Shown: positions 34,901 through 42,877, counted from the first letter of the stretch. The stretch: DNA of 64,000 nt from Flavobacterium aquiphilum (GCF_027111335.1 NZ_CP114288.1:434001-498000); one strand, 5' to 3'. Program-made: numbers and translations. Notes: a model not told the origin generated them from the letters alone.

Positions 34901-35235
34901 GTTAATGTATCACTTACCTCAGTAAAATGATTTCCAATAATTATCGAAGCTTGATTGTAATCAATTCCTTTTTGAAATTTTAATATTTTAAAAATCGGAA
35001 AAAATATAAAACGCAGTAATAAATAAGCCTCTACAGTTACAAAAATCCAAAACAAAAGTGTTCTTCCTTGAGGTTTTAACCAAAGGAAATACTCAACAAA
35101 GAGCGTAAATATAAAATAAATTAACCCAAGACCTACGAAAAAAATAATGCCGCGGAGTAACTCATTTGTATAATACTTCTTTATAAAAGCTTCTAACTTT
35201 TGATGTATCGAATTTGATTTTTCCAAAACTATCAT
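31903..35235 (-). CDS. DUF4175 family large membrane protein with coiled coils
   Basis: 1110 residues. Three N-terminal transmembrane helices (about 28-50, 55-77 and 155-172) anchor a beta-rich extracytoplasmic region up to about 500. Then come about 300 residues of very charged, Lys/Glu/Gln-rich coiled coil (about 500-760), a further helical part, and a glycine/proline/lysine-rich low-complexity section (about 910-990, with KPGQGSG and GDKPGEGNKPGDSK). This layout is that of the DUF4175 proteins of Bacteroidota; their function is unknown, though size and anchoring suggest an envelope role. The gene is first in a unit with ybeY (4-bp overlap). Confidence 0.82.
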   Translation of the reverse strand: MIVLEKSNSIHQKLEAFIKKYYTNELLRGIIFFVGLGLIYFIFTLFVEYFLWLKPQGRTLLFWIFVTVEAYLLLRFIFFPIFKILKFQKGIDYNQASIIIGNHFTEVSDTLTNYLQLSNAHSSAHSSELLLASIEQKANSLRPVPFGKAIDFGTNRKYLPLAVLPILFLSFFFLSGNSRIISQSLNRVVHFNSTFIPPAPFRFTVLNTSLVTEQGKDFLLHIKSDGSLVPENAMIFVGNESCFLENIGPGEFQFKISKPVNNVSFHLEANNVVSPDYELKVIAVPTIAIFEMVFVYPAYLNLKKAVVKGTGNGIIPEGTQVTWRMNTNATENVVWKNDIQVIPFTKSDNSFNLTKNIIQNTEYQIFTSNNQIKNFEKLNYQLNVIKDQYPTINITKAPDSLGVESSYFVGQLADDYGLSKLQIVYYESGKPASAKRGTIAVKHATFDQIVFNFPSNLEVEKGINYDFYFEVFDNDAIHHFKSSRSIVFSNRILSDEEKQSKALQEQNSAINSLQKTLLKQDKQFSEMEKLQQTNKEKESLDFNDRQKINNFIKQQQVQNDLMKEYANKMKNNFDKSNPQQKDETKELLQKRFENTDKELDKNKKLLDELNELNNKIKDEDFIDKIDKLKQNSKSQNKNLAQLVELTKRYYVEKKAEQLAEKLDKLSQKEDKLSENEKGNSVEEQKKLTDEFDKIREELKQLDKDNEELKSPMDIPSDSDKEKSIKDDLNKANSDLQNNNKSKAKQNQKSASKKMKEMSKAMEMAMEASSKDQIEEDVKMLRQILDNLLAYSFSQEDVMNQFKSIRAGSPSFGKYIRSQQNLKSQFKHIDDSLFALSLRQPKIAESVTKEIANVQYNIDKSLESFTDSQLQRGLSQQQYAISSANKLADLLSDSLNSMQMQMSMSGSSGGKPKPGQGSGMQLPDIIKKQSELSDKMKQGMKPGDKPGEGNKPGDSKNKGSQSGKGNQNSESGEDGEGDAKATMDIYKEQKQLREALQDELNKKGIGNNGQNAIEQMKQLEKQLLNKGFNNESLQRVNNIKQELLKLDTAIRLQGEDPKRQSETNTKSFTNQASPLPKSLSDYLNSIEILNRQSLPLRSNFNQKVQIYFNNK

Positions 35236-35358
35236 ATTAGTTATTTAATAACCAATAAAAGTAATAATTTTAATGCTTACTAAAAGGTAAATAAAACATA
35301 ATATTAAAGCACTTCAAAAACACAAATTACAGAAAAGATAAGGACAATTTGAAAATCG

Positions 35359-35366
35359 TATATTTG
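35359..35366 (+). promoter_or_regulatory. gltX promoter -7 element
   Basis: TATATTTG, 16 bp before the gltX ATG; matches TAnnTTTG. Confidence 0.6.
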
Positions 35367-35382
35367 CAAAAAAATTACAAAA

Positions 35383-36894
35383 ATGTCTAAACCAGTACGT
35401 GTGCGTTTTGCACCAAGTCCAACAGGACCTTTACATATTGGCGGAGTTCGTACCGCTCTATTTAATTATTTATTTGCTAAAAAAAATGGAGGAACTTTCT
35501 ATTTACGAATAGAAGATACTGACCAAAACAGATTTGTTCCCATCGCAGAAGAATATATAATGGAATCCTTGGAATGGCTCGGGATTGCTCCAGAAGAAAC
35601 TGTTGGAAAGAATGAAAAATTTGGACCATACAGACAAAGTGAAAGAAAACATCTTTACAAACAATATGCTGATCAATTAATTGAATCTGGCAATGCCTAC
35701 TATGCTTTTGACACTGCTGAAGCTTTGGATGCACATAGAAAACAACATGAAGCGGAAGGAAAAACATTCATTTACAACCATCACAATCGTGAAAAATTAG
35801 ATACTTCTTTAGTTATAACAAAAGAAGAAACAGCTAAAAGAATTGCAAATAATGAAGATTACGTTATCCGTTTTAAAACTCCAGTAAATGAAACTTTACA
35901 TCTACAGGATATTATTCGTGGAGACGTAAAATTTGAAACAAGTCTTTTAGATGATAAAGTTTTATTCAAAAGTGACGGAATGCCAACCTACCATTTGGCT
36001 AATATCGTTGATGATCATTTAATGGAAACTTCACACGTTATTCGTGGAGAAGAATGGTTACCATCAATGCCGTTACACGTAATGTTGTACCGCGCATTTG
36101 GGTGGGAAGCACCAGAATTTGCACATTTACCATTGATATTAAAACCAGTTGGAAACGGAAAATTATCGAAACGTGACGGAGATAAAATGGGATTCCCAGT
36201 ATTCCCACTAGAATGGAAAACCGAAGAAGGTATTTCATCTGGATACAGAGAAAAAGGATTTTTCCCAGAAACAGTTATAAACTTCCTGGCTTTATTGGGT
36301 TGGAACGATGGAACCGATAAAGAACTTTTTACTTTGGAAGAATTAACAGAAGCTTTTGATTTGAAAAGAGTTCATAAATCAGGAGCTAAATTTGATCCGG
36401 AGAAAAACAAATGGTTCAATCACCAGTACCTGATACACAAACAAGATACTATTTTAGCGGAAGAATTTGGAAAAGTTATTAAATCAAAAAAACTTGATAA
36501 ACAGTATTCTTTAAACGAAATGACTAAAATTGTTTCGTTGATCAAAGACAGAGCACACTTTGTTTCAGAGTTTTGGGAAATGAGTGACTTCTTTTTTGTT
36601 GCTCCAACAACTTACGATGAAAAAGCAAGCAAAAACTGGAAAGCTGAAACACCAGCTTTAATGCAGGAACTAATATCAGTAATTGAAGAAATAGCAGATT
36701 TTACTTCATTAAATATTGAAACAATAGTGAAAGATTGGATGACTAAAAATGAAATTGGAATGGGGAAAGTAATGCAACCGTTCCGATTAAGTTTGGTTGG
36801 AGCGCTCAAAGGCCCTCACCTATTTGACATTGTTGAAGTCATTGGCAAAGAAGAAACAATAGCTAGAATACAAAAAGCAATTGAAACATTATAA
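35383..36894 (+). CDS. gltX: Glutamyl-tRNA synthetase
   Basis: 503 residues, normal length. Class I synthetase charging tRNA(Glu), which also feeds HemA. The HIGH motif is in FAPSPTGPLHIGGVRTALFN (about 9-28), and the KMSKS equivalent is KLSKRDG near residue 260, the usual GluRS form. The C-terminal anticodon-binding domain is complete. It is one of the few plus-strand genes left of the proposed origin. Own promoter upstream and terminator downstream. Confidence 0.98.
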   Translation: MSKPVRVRFAPSPTGPLHIGGVRTALFNYLFAKKNGGTFYLRIEDTDQNRFVPIAEEYIMESLEWLGIAPEETVGKNEKFGPYRQSERKHLYKQYADQLIESGNAYYAFDTAEALDAHRKQHEAEGKTFIYNHHNREKLDTSLVITKEETAKRIANNEDYVIRFKTPVNETLHLQDIIRGDVKFETSLLDDKVLFKSDGMPTYHLANIVDDHLMETSHVIRGEEWLPSMPLHVMLYRAFGWEAPEFAHLPLILKPVGNGKLSKRDGDKMGFPVFPLEWKTEEGISSGYREKGFFPETVINFLALLGWNDGTDKELFTLEELTEAFDLKRVHKSGAKFDPEKNKWFNHQYLIHKQDTILAEEFGKVIKSKKLDKQYSLNEMTKIVSLIKDRAHFVSEFWEMSDFFFVAPTTYDEKASKNWKAETPALMQELISVIEEIADFTSLNIETIVKDWMTKNEIGMGKVMQPFRLSLVGALKGPHLFDIVEVIGKEETIARIQKAIETL

Positions 36895-36898
36895 GACA

Positions 36899-36926
36899 AA
36901 AAGCTCCCAATTTTGGGAGCTTTTTT
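36899..36926 (+). terminator. gltX terminator
   Basis: 12-bp arms (36899-36910 and 36913-36924) with core AGCTCCCAA/TTGGGAGCT, followed by T. Confidence 0.85.
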
Positions 36927-36985
36927 ATTTTGTAACTTTAAAGGAAATCTTACGTATAACATACACAAACTAAAAAACATTTATT

Positions 36986-37969
36986 ATGGGTCCATCTTTA
37001 ATTTTTATAATCATCCTTGGATTGATTGTATTTCTTTCTTCATTTTTTACCGTTAAACAACAAACCAGTGTTATTATTGAACGCTTTGGAAAATTTTTAA
37101 GTGTACGCAATTCCGGTTTACAATTCAAAATTCCGGTGATTGATAGAATTGCGGGTCGTGTCAATCTAAAAATTCAACAATTGGATGTTCTTATTGAAAC
37201 ACAAACCAAAGACAATGTTTTCATCAAAATGAAAGTTTCTGTACAATTCAAAGTAATTCAGGAACATGTTTATGAAGCATTTTACAAATTAGAATATCCG
37301 CATGATCAAATCACAGCCTATGTATTTGACGTAGTTCGTGCCGAAGTTCCAAAATTGATTTTAGATGACGTTTTTGTTCGTAAAGATGATATTGCGATTG
37401 CGGTAAAACGTGAATTGAATGAAGCTATGACAACTTATGGTTATGACATAATCAACACATTGGTGACCGATATTGATCCGGATATTCAAGTAAAAAATGC
37501 GATGAACCGCATAAATGCTGCCGAAAGAGAAAAAACGGCCGCTATGTTTGAGTCAGAGGCGCAACGAATTAGAATTGTTGCCAAAGCAAAAGCTGAAGCT
37601 GAAAGTAAAAAACTTCAAGGTCAGGGTATTGCAGATCAACGTAGAGAAATTGCCCGTGGTTTGGTAGAAAGCGTTGAAGTTCTTAACAACGTTGGAATCA
37701 ATTCTCAAGAAGCATCAGCTTTGATAGTAATTACTCAACACTATGATACTTTACAAGCAATTGGAGCTGATACTAATTCGAACTTGATTTTGTTACCTAA
37801 CTCTCCACAAGCGGCAAGTGATATGCTAAACAGCATGGTAACAAGCTTTACCGCATCAAATATGATTGGAGAAGAAATGAAAAAACAGGGTAAACGAGTT
37901 AAAAAACCAAACAATACCGACATAAACTTTAATCCATCAGATACTTCAGGACCAACTGAAACAACTTAA
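36986..37969 (+). CDS. SPFH/Band 7 (stomatin-like) membrane protein
   Basis: 327 residues. A single N-terminal hydrophobic helix (about 3-21) precedes the SPFH domain (TSVIIERFGKFLSVRNSGLQ, DVFVRKDDIAIAVKRELNEA), followed by an Ala/Glu-rich coiled coil (NRINAAEREKTAAMFESEAQ, KAKAEAESKKLQGQGIADQR). Such proteins oligomerise at membranes, organise microdomains and often regulate FtsH-type proteases. The family often sits with an NfeD gene; none is adjacent here. C-terminal 40 residues are polar and likely disordered. Confidence 0.9.
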   Translation: MGPSLIFIIILGLIVFLSSFFTVKQQTSVIIERFGKFLSVRNSGLQFKIPVIDRIAGRVNLKIQQLDVLIETQTKDNVFIKMKVSVQFKVIQEHVYEAFYKLEYPHDQITAYVFDVVRAEVPKLILDDVFVRKDDIAIAVKRELNEAMTTYGYDIINTLVTDIDPDIQVKNAMNRINAAEREKTAAMFESEAQRIRIVAKAKAEAESKKLQGQGIADQRREIARGLVESVEVLNNVGINSQEASALIVITQHYDTLQAIGADTNSNLILLPNSPQAASDMLNSMVTSFTASNMIGEEMKKQGKRVKKPNNTDINFNPSDTSGPTETT

Positions 37970-37986
37970 TAGAAATTATTCAAAAT

Positions 37987-38017
37987 AAAAAAGAGGCTTA
38001 ATCGCCTCTTTTTTTGC
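37987..38017. terminator. Bidirectional terminator between convergent genes
   Basis: A6GAGGC (37987-37997) pairs with GCCTCT6 (38004-38014). It overlaps the last codons of the minus-strand gene that ends at 37998. Confidence 0.8.
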
Positions 38018-38252
38018 TTAATAAATAGCTTATAATATACGGAAAAACCGCTTTAAAAATTGTCCTCACAGTATTTGGAATTTCAATTTTGTAAGGTTCC
38101 AAGAAACCATTAATAATATTTTCGGGTGTTACTGAATCTTTAGTTTTTTGAACACTTAAAACCAATTTTTGATATCCGATCTCTTTTTCCAATTTTAAGA
38201 TCTCCAAATCTTTTTCAATCTCAGCATACGATGAATATTTTCTTGTTTCCAT
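37998..38252 (-). CDS. Small protein, probably DUF6327-type, last gene of the YtxH operon
   Basis: 84 residues: a charged helical N-terminal half (SYAEIEKDLEILKLEKEIGY) and a hydrophobic C-terminal stretch (VRTIFKAVFPYIISYLLSKK) that could lie in or on the membrane. It starts 2 bp after the end of the holin-like gene upstream, so it is the last member of a three-gene operon. The family name is from memory of flavobacterial annotations and is tentative; function unknown. Confidence 0.65.
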   Translation of the reverse strand: METRKYSSYAEIEKDLEILKLEKEIGYQKLVLSVQKTKDSVTPENIINGFLEPYKIEIPNTVRTIFKAVFPYIISYLLSKKRGD

Positions 38253-38254
38253 AT

Positions 38255-38605
38255 TTAATCGTTAAAAAAGATTTCTGAAAATTTTTCTAAAATTGATCCT
38301 TCAACCACTTTGTCTTTAATTAAAAATAAAAGAAAAGTAACAACTAAATAAAACCCACCAACAATAAGAAAACCTGTAGCATAACTATCAAAATAGCAAG
38401 CAATAGCTAAAGCAGCTGCGACAGATCCAAATAACAACACCATAGAAACACACAATAAAATTAAAGCGAACTTTAAAATCATTGTGGTTGATTTCATGGC
38501 AACTTTGAAACCCCATAGTTTATAATAGGCTGCAGTTTTTTCTAAATAAGCCTGCGCTTCTTCCTGAATGTTATCCGTGTTTTCTTTTATTTTATCAAAA
38601 GACAT
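38255..38605 (-). CDS. Holin-superfamily-like (phage_holin_3_6 type) membrane protein
   Basis: 116 residues with two long transmembrane helices (about 40-68 and 72-97) after an amphipathic N-terminal helix. This is the layout of the small proteins annotated as phage holin family that accompany YtxH genes across Bacteroidota; here they are chromosomal envelope or stress proteins, not part of a prophage. It lies between the YtxH gene (12 bp) and the 84-residue gene (2 bp), so the three are one operon. Confidence 0.75.
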   Translation of the reverse strand: MSFDKIKENTDNIQEEAQAYLEKTAAYYKLWGFKVAMKSTTMILKFALILLCVSMVLLFGSVAAALAIACYFDSYATGFLIVGGFYLVVTFLLFLIKDKVVEGSILEKFSEIFFND

Positions 38606-38617
38606 AGATGCTGTTTT

Positions 38618-38953
38618 TTACTTCTGTAATTTAGCATTTTTTAATTTAAGATCAGCTAATTTGTTTTCTAAAAATGTAATAACATCTTCAGTCTTATGGC
38701 TAAATGAATTAACTATGTTTTGATAATTACCGTCAACATCGTCTTTACCTATTAAATCCTTTGCTTTCGAAATCAATTTATCGGACACTTCATGATATTT
38801 ATCCTGAAGATTATGTTTCGCATCGTCAAAACCATCTTTAAGTTTTTCTCTGGTTTTTGATCCTTTATCAGGTGCAAACAAAATTCCTATTCCAGCACCG
38901 ATAGCTGCACCTACCAAAATGGCAACAATTGTATTTCCTGTGTTATTTGACAT
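38618..38953 (-). CDS. YtxH domain-containing protein
   Basis: 111 residues. Glycine-rich N-terminal membrane segment TIVAILVGAAIGAGIGILFAP (about 8-28) followed by DKGSKTREKLKDG and a charged helical tail: the classic YtxH pattern, associated with general stress in Bacillus. First gene of the three-gene operon. The 576 bp upstream (38954-39529) contain no gene. Confidence 0.88.
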   Translation of the reverse strand: MSNNTGNTIVAILVGAAIGAGIGILFAPDKGSKTREKLKDGFDDAKHNLQDKYHEVSDKLISKAKDLIGKDDVDGNYQNIVNSFSHKTEDVITFLENKLADLKLKNAKLQK

Positions 38954-38999
38954 GTTACATGAATTTAAAGGTTACTACTCATAAAAATACAACTTTATC

Positions 39000-39476
39000 A
39001 ACAAAGTTATGTTAACAAGCAGTTAAAGTAAAGGAAAATGACATCAAAAATTAAAATAAAGCGATTACCTGAATCTAAATTATAAATTGATATATTGACT
39101 CAAAGAATAAATAAAACAGCCGTAAAAAGCATTTATTAAAGCCTATATTAATAAATTTTAACTATAAAATTTATATTATTAATTATAAAAATTAATAATA
39201 TAAACTAATTATTAATATTATAAATTAAATTGCAACAAACTATTATTAATAAAAACTATTATTTAAAACATAATAATAATAAAAATAAATTTTAAATATA
39301 AAAAAGAGATCAATTTAATCAAAACTTAAAATAAAGCTACCTCATTAACTAAAATTTAAAAAACATAAATTGATATAAACAAATTAAAATTTTCTCTTAA
39401 AATTAATTTATGAAAGCCACTTTTAATCATCAAAAATTATAAATTTTAAATACTTAATCAATAATATATATAATAA
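39000..39476. other. Extremely AT-rich non-coding stretch
   Basis: A gene-free region between the YtxH operon and glnS, made almost only of A and T in its core (about 39120-39470, many ATTAATTATAAAA-like runs), with no recognisable RNA. It lies between two genes of the same orientation, so it does not coincide with a polarity switch. Possibly a nucleoid-protein or H-NS-like silencing target; nothing specific can be shown. Confidence 0.5.
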
Positions 39477-39502
39477 AAAAGTGCTTTATAAAAAGCACTT
39501 TT
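39477..39502 (-). terminator. glnS terminator
   Basis: AAAAGTGCTTT (39477-39487) pairs with AAAGCACTTTT (39492-39502), 28 bp beyond the glnS stop on the minus strand, followed by T on that strand. Confidence 0.75.
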
Positions 39503-39529
39503 AATTGATAAAAACTATAATTTAAATTT

Positions 39530-41626
39530 TTAGATTGAAGTAAGCACTTCTAAAACTTTTTCGTTTTTCTCTACATTCTTCAACTCTAAAATTTGACCTT
39601 CGAAAATTGGGCTATTAACTAAATCACTTTTAATATTCAATAATACAAAAACACGTGCTGCTGCCAACTGGCTTTTCAAAGACATATTGTATAATTTGTG
39701 TAAAACTTCAACATCAATATCATTCGTTTTTACCTTATCTGAAAAATGCAGAATCAAATTGGCAAACAATAAAGAGCTATTATCATTCTTCACATTTTTA
39801 ACCAAAGTTTGACAAAGCAAACTAAAGTTATTGATCGATTTTATGTTATCAACAATAATATTTAAAAGTACCGAAGCTGCTTTATCATCTTTTTCTTTAA
39901 CGTATTTATTAATTTCTTTTTGAGTATTTGTCAACAAATTAGCCTCTTTTTTATCCTTCTCCTCCCATGCATCTTTGAGTCCTACAGTTTTGTTAAATAC
40001 TAATTTTGAACTAGTTGCATCTTTATCAACAACAAAATAACCCAAACGTTGAAATTGGAAATGTTCACCGATTTTAGCTTCAGATAAACTTGGCTCTACA
40101 AAACCTTTCACAATTTGTAACGAAGCTGAGTTCATAAAATCAAGGAAACTTTTCTCTTTATGGCTGTCCGGTGCTTCATCAATAAACAAACGATCATACA
40201 AACGAACTTCGGCTTCAACAGCAGTTTTCACCGCAACCCAATGCAAAGTCCCTGCCACTTTTCGTTGACTTGCCTCGCTCCCACTTCCGCTTCTTGAATC
40301 CGGATCGTAAGTAACTTTAATCTCAGTGATATTACCTTTTGAATCTTTGGTAACACTCTCTCCTTTAATAATATAACCATTTTTAAGACGCACTTCATTT
40401 CCAATACTTAAACGGAAAAACTTTGCCGGAGCCACTTCAAGGAAATCATCTCTTTCGATGTATAATTCACGGGAAAAAGGAACTTTTCTATAACCTGCCG
40501 ATTCATCTTCTTGATTATTTTCGGCATCAAGCAGCTCCTCTACCCCTTCAGGATAATTGGTAATTACTACTTTAACAGGATCCAAAACCGCCATAACCCT
40601 TGGAGCCGTTTTGTTTAAATCCTCACGTAAACAAAAATCCAAAAGCGAAATATCAATAATATTTTCACGCTTCGCAACACCAATTACTTCGCAGAATTTA
40701 CGAATAGAAGCTGCTGTATAACCACGTCTTCTTAAACCCGAAATAGTAGGCATTCTAGGATCATCCCAACCATTTACGATATTTTCCTGAACCAATTGCA
40801 AGAGCTTTCGCTTACTCATTACAGTATAGTTCAAGTTCAAACGAGCAAACTCATATTGATTCGGCTTTACTTGATTTTCATCATAGATTTGTTCCAAAAA
40901 CCAATCATATAATTCGCGGTGCATCACAAATTCCAAAGTACAAATTGAATGTGAAATTTGCTCAATATAATCACTTTCACCATGCGCAAAATCATACATT
41001 GGATAAATATTCCATTCATTACCGGTTCTATGGTGATGACGGTGTAATATTCTGTACATCAAAGGATCACGCATCAACATATTTGAAGATGCCATATCAA
41101 TTTTCGCTCTTAAAACATGGCTTCCTTCAGGATAATCGCCATTTTTCATTCCTTCAAAAAGAGCTAAATTTTCTTCAATAGAACGGTTTCTGTAAGGTCC
41201 ATCAACGCCAGGTTGAGTTGGCGTTCCTTTTTGAGCAGCCATATCTTCAGATGATTGACTATCAACATAGGCTTTGCCTTTTTTAATTAACAAAATTGCC
41301 CAATCATACAACTGCTGAAAATAATCAGAAGCATATCGTTCCTCAGCCCAATTAAACCCTAACCATTGCAAATCTTCTTTAATAGCATCTACATATTCCT
41401 GTTCCTCTTTGGCCGGATTAGTATCATCAAATCGTAAATTTACAGGCGCATTGTATTTTAAACCCAAACCAAAATTAAGACAAATTGATTTAGCGTGTCC
41501 AATGTGTAAATACCCATTAGGTTCTGGTGGAAAACGAAAGCGTAATTTATTTTGTGGAAAACCGTTTGCTAAACTGTCTTCTATGATTTGTTCAATAAAA
41601 TGAAGTGATTTCTCTTCTGATGCCAT
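39530..41626 (-). CDS. glnS: Glutaminyl-tRNA synthetase with C-terminal extension
   Basis: 698 residues, about 140 more than E. coli GlnRS. Class I synthetase: FRFPPEPNGYLHIGHAKSICLNFGL holds the HIGH motif (about 26-50) and VMSKRKLLQL near 270 is the KMSKS loop. The beta-barrel anticodon domains run to about 555. The last 130 residues (from about KKEANLLTNTQKEIN) form an added helical domain; relatives are annotated as GlnRS/YqeY fusions, but I cannot confirm YqeY identity by eye. A role in tRNA binding or amidation is inference only. Monocistronic with terminator. Confidence 0.95.
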   Translation of the reverse strand: MASEEKSLHFIEQIIEDSLANGFPQNKLRFRFPPEPNGYLHIGHAKSICLNFGLGLKYNAPVNLRFDDTNPAKEEQEYVDAIKEDLQWLGFNWAEERYASDYFQQLYDWAILLIKKGKAYVDSQSSEDMAAQKGTPTQPGVDGPYRNRSIEENLALFEGMKNGDYPEGSHVLRAKIDMASSNMLMRDPLMYRILHRHHHRTGNEWNIYPMYDFAHGESDYIEQISHSICTLEFVMHRELYDWFLEQIYDENQVKPNQYEFARLNLNYTVMSKRKLLQLVQENIVNGWDDPRMPTISGLRRRGYTAASIRKFCEVIGVAKRENIIDISLLDFCLREDLNKTAPRVMAVLDPVKVVITNYPEGVEELLDAENNQEDESAGYRKVPFSRELYIERDDFLEVAPAKFFRLSIGNEVRLKNGYIIKGESVTKDSKGNITEIKVTYDPDSRSGSGSEASQRKVAGTLHWVAVKTAVEAEVRLYDRLFIDEAPDSHKEKSFLDFMNSASLQIVKGFVEPSLSEAKIGEHFQFQRLGYFVVDKDATSSKLVFNKTVGLKDAWEEKDKKEANLLTNTQKEINKYVKEKDDKAASVLLNIIVDNIKSINNFSLLCQTLVKNVKNDNSSLLFANLILHFSDKVKTNDIDVEVLHKLYNMSLKSQLAAARVFVLLNIKSDLVNSPIFEGQILELKNVEKNEKVLEVLTSI

Positions 41627-41707
41627 TTTTTAAAATTTTAGCAAAGATAAAAAATACAAGACAGATATTAGGAATTAAGATAATAGACTTTAAATTAAAT
41701 TTATTCG

Positions 41708-41715
41708 TAATTTTG
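41708..41715 (+). promoter_or_regulatory. Promoter -7 element of the toxin-antitoxin operon
   Basis: TAATTTTG, 17 bp before the antitoxin ATG at 41733. Confidence 0.55.
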
Positions 41716-41732
41716 TCTAAATACTTAAAGTT

Positions 41733-41951
41733 ATGAGACAGCTAACTGTTACAATACCGGATGATTTTTATGAAACTTTTATCAGTTTTTTTAAACATAT
41801 TCCTGATGTTTCTATCGATGAAAATGGAGAAAATGAAGTTCCACTATGGCAACAAGAAATAGTTTTAGAACGTCTTAAAAATTCTAAGCCAGAAGATTAT
41901 ATTGATGCGAAAGAATCCTTAAATAAACTTAAAAAAAAATATGGATTATAA
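41733..41951 (+). CDS. Antitoxin of a ParE/RelE-type module
   Basis: 72 residues, acidic. The N terminus (RQLTVTIPDDFYETFISFF) reads as a ribbon-like DNA-binding strand, and the C-terminal half (LWQQEIVLERLKNSKPEDYI) is helical, as in small antitoxins that wrap their toxin. The assignment rests mainly on the 11-bp overlap with the toxin gene. Likely autoregulatory with the toxin, by analogy to the class. The exact antitoxin family is not recognised. Confidence 0.75.
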   Translation: MRQLTVTIPDDFYETFISFFKHIPDVSIDENGENEVPLWQQEIVLERLKNSKPEDYIDAKESLNKLKKKYGL

Positions 41952-42240
41952 AGTGATAATCCAAAAAAGAGCTGAATTAGAAATTGAAGAAGCCATTTTT
42001 TATTATAATAATTTACAAAATAATTTAGGAAAAAGGTTTCTTTTAGATTATGAAAATCAACTAAATACATTAAATTCATTTCCTTTTTTTGAAATAAAAT
42101 ATAATGAGATAAGGGTATTACGTTTTAATAAATTCCCATATTCAATTCATTTCAGTATAGATGAAAACGAAAAAACAGTTTATATATTAGCTATAACTTC
42201 AAATTACCAAGATCCAAATATAACAAGAATAAAATTTTAA
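41941..42240 (+). CDS. RelE/ParE family toxin
   Basis: 99 residues. YKVIIQKRAELEIEEAIFYYNN (two N-terminal helices after a strand), GKRFLLDYENQL, and the beta region YNEIRVLRFNKFPYSIHFSIDENEKTVYILAI are typical ParE-superfamily features. RelE members cleave mRNA on the ribosome, ParE members poison gyrase; which applies is not visible. Translationally coupled to the antitoxin (11-bp overlap) and only 2 bp from folB downstream, so folB shares its transcript. Confidence 0.85.
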   Translation: MDYKVIIQKRAELEIEEAIFYYNNLQNNLGKRFLLDYENQLNTLNSFPFFEIKYNEIRVLRFNKFPYSIHFSIDENEKTVYILAITSNYQDPNITRIKF

Positions 42241-42242
42241 AA

Positions 42243-42611
42243 ATGGGAACAATAAGATTAAAAAACATCCGAACTTTTTCCTATCACGGTTGTTTAATCG
42301 AAGAAGGAAAAATTGGGTCGGATTACAGTGTGGATTTGGAAATTAAAACCAATTTGAAACATTCTGCAGAGTCTGATAACCTAAATGATACCGTAGATTA
42401 CGTTCATTTGAATAAAATTGTGGTTGAAGAAATGGCAATCCGTTCCAATTTACTTGAACATGTAGCCAAAAGAATTATCGATAGGGCCTTGGCAGAACTC
42501 GAAACTGTTTCAAAAATCAAAGTTGCAGTTTCAAAAATAAATCCTCCTATAGGCGGTGATGTTGAAGCCGTTACCATAGAAATGGAAGAAGAACGTTATT
42601 TCAATTTATAA
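42243..42611 (+). CDS. folB: Dihydroneopterin aldolase
   Basis: 122 residues, normal size. Converts 7,8-dihydroneopterin to 6-hydroxymethyl-7,8-dihydropterin in folate synthesis. The start TIRLKNIRTFSYHGCLIEE, the DTVDYVHLNKIV segment and the SNLLEHVAKRIIDRAL helix with the conserved glutamate match FolB. It begins 2 bp after the toxin gene, an unusual arrangement for an essential pathway gene. A further promoter directly before it was not seen. Confidence 0.93.
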   Translation: MGTIRLKNIRTFSYHGCLIEEGKIGSDYSVDLEIKTNLKHSAESDNLNDTVDYVHLNKIVVEEMAIRSNLLEHVAKRIIDRALAELETVSKIKVAVSKINPPIGGDVEAVTIEMEEERYFNL

Positions 42612-42671
42612 CTTTGTAATAAAAAATAGAAAAAAGTTAGCTCTAAACTTTTAAACTTTAAAATTTTGAGT

Positions 42672-42679
42672 TACTTTTG
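42672..42679 (+). promoter_or_regulatory. tRNA-Cys promoter -7 element
   Basis: TACTTTTG, 16 bp before the tRNA 5' end; matches TAnnTTTG. Confidence 0.55.
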
Positions 42680-42695
42680 CCATCCGTTAAACAAT

Positions 42696-42766
42696 GGCGT
42701 CGTGGCCGAGCGGCTAGGCTGGGCTCTGCAAAAGCTCCTACTCCGGTTCGAATCCGGACGATGCCT
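42696..42766 (+). tRNA. tRNA-Cys (GCA)
   Basis: 71 nt. The 7-bp acceptor stem GGCGTCG/CGATGCC has one G-T pair, the discriminator is U as in cysteine tRNAs, the anticodon loop CTGCAAA gives anticodon GCA, and the T arm is CCGG-TTCGAAT-CCGG. No encoded CCA (CTC follows). The gene is followed directly by a terminator. The 3' half is partly duplicated at 42836-42852. Confidence 0.93.
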
Positions 42767-42768
42767 CA

Positions 42769-42799
42769 AAAACCTCTAAAACAATTTAGAGGTTTTTTT
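42769..42799 (+). terminator. Terminator after tRNA-Cys
   Basis: 12-bp arms AAAACCTCTAAA (42769-42780) and TTTAGAGGTTTT (42785-42796), then T. Confidence 0.85.
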
Positions 42800-42835
42800 A
42801 TGTTCTATTTTTAGAAAAAATAAGGTAAATTTAAT

Positions 42836-42852
42836 GTTCTAATCCGGACGAT
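42836..42852 (+). repeat. Partial duplicate of the tRNA-Cys 3' region
   Basis: 16 of 17 bases match the tRNA T-loop/acceptor region 42746-42762 (AATCCGGACGAT exact). Direct orientation, 90 bp downstream; resembles an attachment-site remnant. Confidence 0.65.
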
Positions 42853-42877
42853 TAAAAATATGTTTTTCCTCACAGAC

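Noticed and set aside
36038..36238. Minus-strand open frame inside gltX
   Set aside because: Shadow of a strongly supported coding frame; same reasoning applied to the other antisense and out-of-frame ORFs inside annotated genes.
38255..38605. Prophage holin
   Set aside because: No phage genes nearby; this family accompanies YtxH genes in chromosomal operons.
39000..39476. oriC in the AT desert
   Set aside because: No DnaA-box-like sequences were noticed and neighbouring genes keep the same polarity; 47.2-47.9 kb fits better.
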